The position numbers and the translations under genes were made by a program. Shown here piece after piece: positions 58,265-64,000 of a stretch of 64,000 nucleotides of DNA. Below the pieces are notes generated by a model that was not told the DNA's origin, searched no databases, and saw only the letters and a program-made list of their open reading frames with translations. The first letter of the stretch is position 1. Each line of letters starts with the position of its first letter. This DNA comes from Lachnospiraceae bacterium. Lineage in GTDB: Bacteria; Bacillota; Clostridia; Lachnospirales; Lachnospiraceae. The stretch is from positions 124,001 through 188,000 of the forward strand of contig CAJTDN010000007.1 in NCBI GenBank assembly GCA_910574865.1. Reading direction: 5' to 3'.

Positions 58265-60895
58265 ATGGGTAAGGACGTGAAGGGACAAGGAAGGGCAGGA
58301 CGGCTTGTAAACGGGCCGAATGGGCTTGCAAAAGAAGCGGACACGGTTGAAAATGGATTTGGGACGCTTGCAGAAAAGGTGGAGGTGCTTGCACCGGCCG
58401 GGTCTTTCGATAGCTTGAGGGCGGCCGTGGCCGCCGGGGCAGACGCGGTGTACGCCGGGGGGCGGCGGTTCGGCGCCCGCGCTTTCGCGCAGAATTTTTC
58501 ACGGGATGAATTACTGGAAGCCATCGATTATTCCCATCTGCATAGATGCCGTTTTTATTTGACCGTCAACACGCTCTTGAAAAATGACGAGATCCGGGAA
58601 CTTCCAGGTTACCTGAATCCTTTGTACGAACATGGCCTTGACGCGGTCATCGTGCAGGATGTCGGCGTGCTTGGGGTGGTGCGGGAATGTTTTCCCGGAT
58701 TGGACATCCATGCCAGCACGCAGATGACCATCACCGGGGTGCACGGCGCGCGTTTTTTAAAACAAGCGGGCGCGGTACGGGTGGTACCGGCCAGGGAATT
58801 GTCCCTGGAGGAAATTCGCCGCCTGAAAGAACGTACGGGCATGGAAGTGGAGTGCTTCGTGCACGGTGCCTTGTGCTACTGTTATTCCGGGCAGTGCCTG
58901 ATGAGCAGCATGATTGGCGGACGGAGCGGCAATCGCGGACAGTGTGCCCAGCCATGCCGCCTTTTCTACCAGGCAGGGACGCGAGGCGGCCATTTATTGA
59001 GCATGAAGGATATCTGCACGCTGGATTTGATTCCCCGGCTTGTCGGGGCGGGGATTGATTCATTTAAGATTGAAGGACGGATGAAGCGTCCCGAATACGT
59101 GGCGGGCGTGACGGCGGCCTATCGAAAATATGTCGACTTATATTTGGAGCGTGGGAAAGACGGGTTCCATGTGGAGGCGGAAGACAAGGAGCGCCTGCTT
59201 GACTTGTTCAACCGGGGCGGATTCCACAAGGGATATTACATGCAAAAGAACGGGCGGGACATGATTTCCCTGGAGCGTCCCGGCCACGCCGGGGTGGCGG
59301 CGGTCAAGGTGCTTTCACAAAACGGGCGTGAACTAAAGGGAATCGCCATGACGCGAATCTTTGCAGGCGACGTGTTGGATTTTTCCGATGAAAAAAATTC
59401 TCCCGGCGCGGCAGGCAGGAAAGGTGGCGCGCCGGCCAATACGGATAAGGAGGATTCCTGGAAATATACTTGCGGGTTTTCGGCAAGGAAAGGGGATCGT
59501 GTCACGTTACTGGCTCCAAAGGGCAAAAAAATCACGGTGGGACGCGTCCTTTATAGGACGAGAAACCAAAAATTGTTGGATGAAATCCAAGAAACTTATG
59601 TTTTTGGAAAAAAACAAGAAAAAGTTTATGGAATTTTAAACCTTTCTGCCGGAAAACCTGCTACACTAGAAATATCGTGCGGCGAAACCCGCATCCAGGC
59701 GCACACCGCTCTGGACGTGGAAATGGCGACGGGCAGGCCGCTTGAGGAAGCGCAAGTGCGCAGGCAGATGTATAAGACGAAGGACACGGAATTCGTGTTT
59801 GGGAGACTCGACGTCGTGATGGACGGAGAATTGTTTTTGCCCATGCAACAATTTAACGAGCTGAGGCGGAACGCTTTAAGGATTTTGGAAGAACAGATAC
59901 AAGAAAGCTACCGCCGAAAAACGATTCAGACGGCGCGGCCGGGGGATGGCGATGAAGCGGTTTTGGCGGGAGCCGGCGCACCTTCACGAAGCAAGGTTTT
60001 GGCGGCAGGTGGCGCACCTGGCCAAAAAACCGGCCAAACGTCCGGCATTCGCGGGAACAAGGTAAGCGCCCTGGTGGAGACGGTGGAACAATTAAAAGTT
60101 GTTTTAAAATGCTCCCGGGTGGAAAGAATCTATTTAGACTTCGATTTGTTCGCGGAAAAATGGGAGTCGTTGCAAATGTCGTGCCGGCGGCCGTCCTTCG
60201 GGGGCGAGGCGGGCGGAAGCGAAGACAAATCCCATGCCGCCCCCGTTGAAAGAACGCGGCCCCAAATTTACGTGGCGTTGCCCTTTGTCGTGCGAAGCCA
60301 GGCACTAAGGCGGATGGAGGAACTTCATGACTTGTTGGCGGGCGGGCTGGTGGACGGCGTTTTGGCGCGTAACTACGAGAGCGTTTCCTTTTTGCAAGAG
60401 CGCGGTTATGCCAAGGAAATTGTTTTGGATTACCCGCTTTACGTGATGAACAGTCAGGGGCTCGAGTTTTGGAGGCGGCAAGGGTTCGATGCTTTCACGT
60501 TGTCGCCCGAGTTGAACCATCATGAGCTGGCTGAATTTCGCGGCGGCCGTCACGAATTGGTCGTTTATGGCCGTTACCCGGTCATGCTTTCCGCACAATG
60601 CGTCAAAAAAAACATGGGGAGATGCGACCGCGCGGGTGGATTCGTTTCACTCACCGACCGCCATAAAGACCAATTTCCGGTGAAGACATGTTGCCAGGAC
60701 TGCCATACGGTAATTTATAATACGAAGCCATTATATTTATATGATTTGAAGGAAGAACTCGGTAAAATAGCCCCAGAATGGATCCGGTTCCAGTTTACGG
60801 TCGAAGACGGCGCGCAAACGGCCAAAATCCTTGACCCGTGCGGACAATTCGAGGGCGAGTATACGAGGGGGCATTTTTACCGCGGAGTGACATAA
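58265..60895 (+). CDS. U32 family peptidase / RlhA-TrhP-like protein with DUF3656 region
   Basis: The 876-residue protein has the U32 core (about 40-330: VEVLAPAGSFDSLRAAVAAGADAVYAGG; IHASTQMTI; MEVECFVHGALCYCYSGQCLMSSMIGGRSGNRGQCAQPCR; SFKIEGRMKRPEYVA) whose cysteines bind an Fe-S cluster in relatives that hydroxylate rRNA or tRNA. The rest matches the DUF3656 extension. It is longer than most, with low-complexity linkers near 385-400 and 555-605; the latter has an imperfect duplication (VLAGAGAPSRSK and VLAAGGAPGQK). Likely RNA modification rather than proteolysis. AGGAG precedes the ATG. Confidence 0.88.
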   Translation: MGKDVKGQGRAGRLVNGPNGLAKEADTVENGFGTLAEKVEVLAPAGSFDSLRAAVAAGADAVYAGGRRFGARAFAQNFSRDELLEAIDYSHLHRCRFYLTVNTLLKNDEIRELPGYLNPLYEHGLDAVIVQDVGVLGVVRECFPGLDIHASTQMTITGVHGARFLKQAGAVRVVPARELSLEEIRRLKERTGMEVECFVHGALCYCYSGQCLMSSMIGGRSGNRGQCAQPCRLFYQAGTRGGHLLSMKDICTLDLIPRLVGAGIDSFKIEGRMKRPEYVAGVTAAYRKYVDLYLERGKDGFHVEAEDKERLLDLFNRGGFHKGYYMQKNGRDMISLERPGHAGVAAVKVLSQNGRELKGIAMTRIFAGDVLDFSDEKNSPGAAGRKGGAPANTDKEDSWKYTCGFSARKGDRVTLLAPKGKKITVGRVLYRTRNQKLLDEIQETYVFGKKQEKVYGILNLSAGKPATLEISCGETRIQAHTALDVEMATGRPLEEAQVRRQMYKTKDTEFVFGRLDVVMDGELFLPMQQFNELRRNALRILEEQIQESYRRKTIQTARPGDGDEAVLAGAGAPSRSKVLAAGGAPGQKTGQTSGIRGNKVSALVETVEQLKVVLKCSRVERIYLDFDLFAEKWESLQMSCRRPSFGGEAGGSEDKSHAAPVERTRPQIYVALPFVVRSQALRRMEELHDLLAGGLVDGVLARNYESVSFLQERGYAKEIVLDYPLYVMNSQGLEFWRRQGFDAFTLSPELNHHELAEFRGGRHELVVYGRYPVMLSAQCVKKNMGRCDRAGGFVSLTDRHKDQFPVKTCCQDCHTVIYNTKPLYLYDLKEELGKIAPEWIRFQFTVEDGAQTAKILDPCGQFEGEYTRGHFYRGVT

Positions 60896-60989
60896 GAGTT
60901 GACGGACGACGGGATTGTGCATCGTGGAGCCGCACGTGGTATCGGCGATGAATCCATGTCGTGGAATGACATAGGAGTTTATTTGACGA

Positions 60990-62408
60990 ATGGTTAACAT
61001 TATTGTGGAAATGGCAAAATACGTCATCATCTTGTTGATGGCCGCATATACGTTTTCCTGCTTCTCCATTTTTTTACAGAAAGAGGAGCGGGATGAGAAA
61101 CGGGTGTTGCTACGCCAGAACTTCTTGATGTTTGGCGTTCATTTCATGGCGTACGCGGTGCTGTATTTGAAGATCCGGGAAGAGCGCATGGTTCTTTTTT
61201 ACATGGCGCAGGTCGTGTTTTTAGCGGCCGTCGTCGTACTGAACAACGTGATTTATCCCAATGTCTCGCGTCTGGTCGTGAATAACATGTGCATGCTGCT
61301 TTGCATTGGTTTCATCGTTATAGGAAGACTGTCGTTTACAAGTGCCGTCAAGCAGTTCGTGTTTGCCGTGCTGGGGGCGTCCATTGGACTGGTCGTGCCG
61401 GTCATCATCCGTAAAATGAAGATTTTGGTTGACATGACCTACGTTTATGCGGCAATCGGTTTCCTTGCCCTGGCCGTCGTGGCGGTGTTCGCCGTAAGTT
61501 CCGGCGGGGCGAAGCTTGGTTTTGAGATTGCCGGGTTTGGCATCCAGCCATCCGAGTTCGTGAAAATTTTGTTCGTGTTTTTCGTGGCCTCCAGCCTGCG
61601 CGGCGACACCGGTTTCAAGAGGGTGGTGACGACGACCGTAATCGCCGCGGCACACGTGTTGATTTTGGTACTCTCCACCGACTTGGGGGCGGCCTTGATT
61701 TTCTTTGTCGTGTATTTGGTCATGCTTTATGTGGCCACACGGCAGCCATTGTACGCGGTGGCCGGACTGGGAGCCGGCAGCGCGGCGGCGGTGGCTGGCT
61801 ACCACTTGTTTTCCCACATCAAGGTACGCGTCTCCATCTGGCAGGATCCGTTTGCTTCCTACAGTGAGGGGGGATACCAGATTGCCCAGTCGCTGTTCGC
61901 CATCGGTACGGGAGGATGGTTTGGCATGGGGCTTTGCCAGGGAAGTCCGGAGCTCATTCCGGTGCGTGAGACGGATTTCGTGTTCGCCGCGATTTCGGAG
62001 GAACTCGGCTTGATTTTCGCCCTCTGCCTGATTTTGGTGTGCGTGAGTTGCTACGTGATGTTTCTCAATATCGCGATGGAAATTCGCAACCAGTTTTACA
62101 AGCTGGTTGCGTTGGGCTTGGGAACGTGTTACATTTTCCAAGTGTTCTTGACCATCGGGGGGGTGACCAAGTTCATCCCGATGACCGGGGTGACGTTGCC
62201 GCTCGTGAGTTATGGAGGAAGTTCCCTCTTGAGCACCATGATCATGTTTGGCATCATACAAGGGTTGTACATTATCAGGGAAGACGAGGAAAAGAAAAAT
62301 CGGACAAGGGAGAGAAGAGGAAATCATGGCGTGGGAAGAACTGCAGACAGGAAGGCCCAAAAAGCAAAAGGAAGCTTCGAGGAAGTCCCCAAACAAAGAA
62401 TTCGCTAG
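60990..62408 (+). CDS. FtsW/RodA/SpoVE family peptidoglycan glycosyltransferase
   Basis: The 472-residue SEDS protein has about ten to twelve transmembrane helices and the conserved motifs GIQPSEFVKILFVFF, STDLGAALIFFVVYLVMLYVATR with the catalytic Asp (TDLG), ETDFVFAAISEELGL and MTGVTLPLVSYGGSSLL. It polymerises glycan strands with a partner class B PBP, which is the next gene. Its N-terminal extension of about 100 residues (four extra helices) is longer than in FtsW of other groups. Its tail overlaps the PBP gene by 83 bases. Confidence 0.92.
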   Translation: MVNIIVEMAKYVIILLMAAYTFSCFSIFLQKEERDEKRVLLRQNFLMFGVHFMAYAVLYLKIREERMVLFYMAQVVFLAAVVVLNNVIYPNVSRLVVNNMCMLLCIGFIVIGRLSFTSAVKQFVFAVLGASIGLVVPVIIRKMKILVDMTYVYAAIGFLALAVVAVFAVSSGGAKLGFEIAGFGIQPSEFVKILFVFFVASSLRGDTGFKRVVTTTVIAAAHVLILVLSTDLGAALIFFVVYLVMLYVATRQPLYAVAGLGAGSAAAVAGYHLFSHIKVRVSIWQDPFASYSEGGYQIAQSLFAIGTGGWFGMGLCQGSPELIPVRETDFVFAAISEELGLIFALCLILVCVSCYVMFLNIAMEIRNQFYKLVALGLGTCYIFQVFLTIGGVTKFIPMTGVTLPLVSYGGSSLLSTMIMFGIIQGLYIIREDEEKKNRTRERRGNHGVGRTADRKAQKAKGSFEEVPKQRIR

Positions 62409-63798
62409 GGTGACCTATTTCTTCGTGCTCTTGTTTTTGGCACTGATGGTCTACCTGGTATATTTCAATACGGTGCAGGCGAAAGACATCATCAACAGCC
62501 CTTATAATGAAAGGCAGGACAACTTTGCCGACCGCGTCGTCCGGGGGACGATTACCGACCGGAACGGAAACGTCCTGGCAGAAACACAGGTGCAGGAGGA
62601 CGGGACGGAAGTCCGTCACTACCCGCAAGGAGCGTTGTTTGCCCACGTGGTCGGGTACAGCAGTCCGGAGTTTGGAAAAACGGGATTGGAATCGGTGGGT
62701 AATTTTAATTTGCTGACCTCGAACGCTTTTTTCGTGGAAAAAATAAAGAATGAATTCCAAGGCCAAAAGAACCGGGGCGACACGCTCGTGACCACTTTGG
62801 ACCTTCCGATGCAGCAGGCCGCGTCCGACGCGCTGGGCGACAACAAGGGCGCCGTTTTCGTGATGGAGGCCTCGACCGGGAAAATTCTGGTCATGCTCTC
62901 GAAGCCTTCCTATGACCCGAACGATGTGGAAGACTCGTGGTATGTCCTCAATTCGGACGAGGAAAATTCCCCGTTCCTCAACCGGGTGACACAAGGGTTG
63001 TACGCGCCCGGCTCGACGTTTAAAATCGTCACGACTTTGGAATACATGCGCGAGAACGCGGACTACGCGAATTATTCTTTCGACTGCGCGGGAACGTTCG
63101 AACACCAGAACTTTGTCATGACCTGTTGGACCAAATCCGCGCAGGGGCTTTTGGACTTGCGCGGGTCGTTCGCCCAGTCATGTAACTGCTCATATGCAAA
63201 TATCGCCTTGACCCTCGACAGGGCCGCTTACCGCGATACCGCGGAAGAGTTGTTGTTCAACCAAAAGTTGCCGTCCTTATTGGATTATTCCAAAAGTTCC
63301 TTCGTGGTAACGGATGCCACGGGGGATTCGGAGCTGATGATGACTGCCATGGGACAAGGGAACACGCTGGCCAGCCCTTACCACATGGGACTCATCTGCG
63401 CGGCCATTGCCAACGGGGGGACGTTGATGGAGCCGTACCTGGTGGACAAAGTCACGAATTACACGGGCACGGAAATCAGCAAAAACGTACCGCGAAGTTT
63501 CCGCAGGTTGATGAGCGTGCAGGAGGCGGCACAATTGAAGGAATACATGCGCGCGGTGGTGGACGAGGGGACGGCGACGGCCCTTGGCGGCGGAAGCTAC
63601 AACGTGGCGGGCAAGACCGGCACGGCGGAGTACAGCCTGGTTGACGGGGAGAAAATGCATTCCTGGTTTGTCGGCTTCACCAACGTGGACAACCCGGAAC
63701 TGGTCATCTGCGTCACGGTGGAGGGTTACGACGGGAACGCGTCCGCACTGGCCGTGCCGATTGCCAAACAAGTGTTGGACGCATATTATAATCGCTAA
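62326..63798 (+). CDS. Class B penicillin-binding protein (PbpA-like transpeptidase)
   Basis: The 490-residue protein has a cytoplasmic basic tail, one membrane helix (about 28-47: TYFFVLLFLALMVYLVYFN), a dimerisation-like region (FADRVVRGTITDRNGNVLAET), and the transpeptidase domain with the catalytic STFK near 228 (YAPGSTFKIVTT), SCN near 286 (SQSCNCSYANIAL) and KTG near 428 (AGKTGTAEY). It cross-links peptidoglycan together with the SEDS partner. ATG 62326 with GAAGAGGAAATC upstream is well supported, although it lies 83 bases inside ftsW in another frame. Confidence 0.92.
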   Translation: MAWEELQTGRPKKQKEASRKSPNKEFARVTYFFVLLFLALMVYLVYFNTVQAKDIINSPYNERQDNFADRVVRGTITDRNGNVLAETQVQEDGTEVRHYPQGALFAHVVGYSSPEFGKTGLESVGNFNLLTSNAFFVEKIKNEFQGQKNRGDTLVTTLDLPMQQAASDALGDNKGAVFVMEASTGKILVMLSKPSYDPNDVEDSWYVLNSDEENSPFLNRVTQGLYAPGSTFKIVTTLEYMRENADYANYSFDCAGTFEHQNFVMTCWTKSAQGLLDLRGSFAQSCNCSYANIALTLDRAAYRDTAEELLFNQKLPSLLDYSKSSFVVTDATGDSELMMTAMGQGNTLASPYHMGLICAAIANGGTLMEPYLVDKVTNYTGTEISKNVPRSFRRLMSVQEAAQLKEYMRAVVDEGTATALGGGSYNVAGKTGTAEYSLVDGEKMHSWFVGFTNVDNPELVICVTVEGYDGNASALAVPIAKQVLDAYYNR

Positions 63799-63851
63799 TA
63801 TCAGTATTGTTTGCGAGACGAAAATATCTTGACGGATAGGGTGAGGGTAAG

Positions 63852-64000
63852 ATGAGAATCAAATGTTTTTGTGACTTATACGTGAGCGAGGATTTAAAAG
63901 ACAAAAAGGAACAAGTCCTGGAAAATTTGACGGACACTTCCGCCTTCCACATGCCGGTATTCATCCTTACGCTGGCAGGGGGCGGGCATAACCAGTTGGA
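63852..64000 (+). CDS. Unidentified protein, 3' end outside the window
   Basis: An open frame starts at ATG 63852 with GAGGGTAAG directly upstream and reads MRIKCFCDLYVSEDLKDKKEQ..., continuing off the end. No signal peptide or membrane segment is seen in these 49 residues. I do not recognise the family. Its close position after the PBP gene suggests co-transcription. Confidence 0.6.
   Translation, partial: MRIKCFCDLYVSEDLKDKKEQVLENLTDTSAFHMPVFILTLAGGGHNQL

Overview
The window looks like a chromosomal segment from a strictly anaerobic, low-to-moderate GC Firmicute of class Clostridia, most likely Lachnospiraceae. The evidence is a PolC-type replicative polymerase, a complete rnfCDGEAB operon, a biotin/Na+ decarboxylase operon, the cmk-ispH-rpsA gene order, scpAB, TIGR03915/TIGR03916-type repair genes, and strong GGAGG ribosome sites with sigma-A promoters. 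Gene density is high and almost everything is on the + strand; only a cold-shock gene and apbE are on the - strand. I saw no rRNA, tRNA, CRISPR array, transposase or prophage.

Layout. 1-4.4 kb: a truncated DUF2156 gene, two PLP aminotransferases (the second HisC-like) and two membrane proteins. 4.5-11.5 kb: ispG, polC (TTG start, coupled to ispG) and glyA. 11.6-14.4 kb: csp (-) and a radical-SAM/DUF4130 DNA-repair pair. 14.6-24 kb: an nfeD-slipin-LytTR-GHKL operon, a nuclease-helicase fusion with greA and a HAD phosphatase, and a hybrid sensor kinase. 24-32.6 kb: a degenerate P-type ATPase, a DnaJ-like protein, two D,D-carboxypeptidases, a metallophosphoesterase and scpAB. 32.7-36.5 kb: leuA fused to an AraC-type DNA-binding domain, followed by a chemoreceptor. 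36.6-41.9 kb: a Na+-pump operon with two different carboxyltransferases sharing one biotin carrier. 41.9-42.5 kb: a non-coding hairpin array. 42.5-49.4 kb: Xaa-Pro aminopeptidase, an RpiR regulator, a flavoprotein, cmk, ispH and rpsA. 49.6-55.8 kb: rnfCDGEAB and convergent apbE, which flavinylates Rnf subunits. 55.9-64 kb: ruvAB, zapA, a U32 peptidase, ftsW, a class B PBP and the start of an unidentified gene.

How it works together. The Na+ decarboxylase operon and Rnf are both ion-motive energy modules of anaerobes, and ApbE supplies covalent FMN to RnfD and RnfG. Both terminal Fe-S enzymes of the MEP isoprenoid pathway (IspG, IspH) are present. Several genes concern chromosome maintenance (polC, scpAB, ruvAB, the helicase, the radical-SAM pair) and the cell wall (ftsW, PBP, two carboxypeptidases, zapA).

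The most unusual items are: a tandem array of about 52-bp units, each forming a hairpin whose stem is kept by compensatory and G-U changes around a CYAACCC loop (41.9-42.3 kb); the LeuA-AraC fusion; a catalytically dead-looking P-type ATPase carrying three in-frame copies of a dispersed repeat that also lies in a nearby intergenic region; and several families of short palindromic repeats at gene ends. All functional assignments come from reading the sequence; no database search was run.
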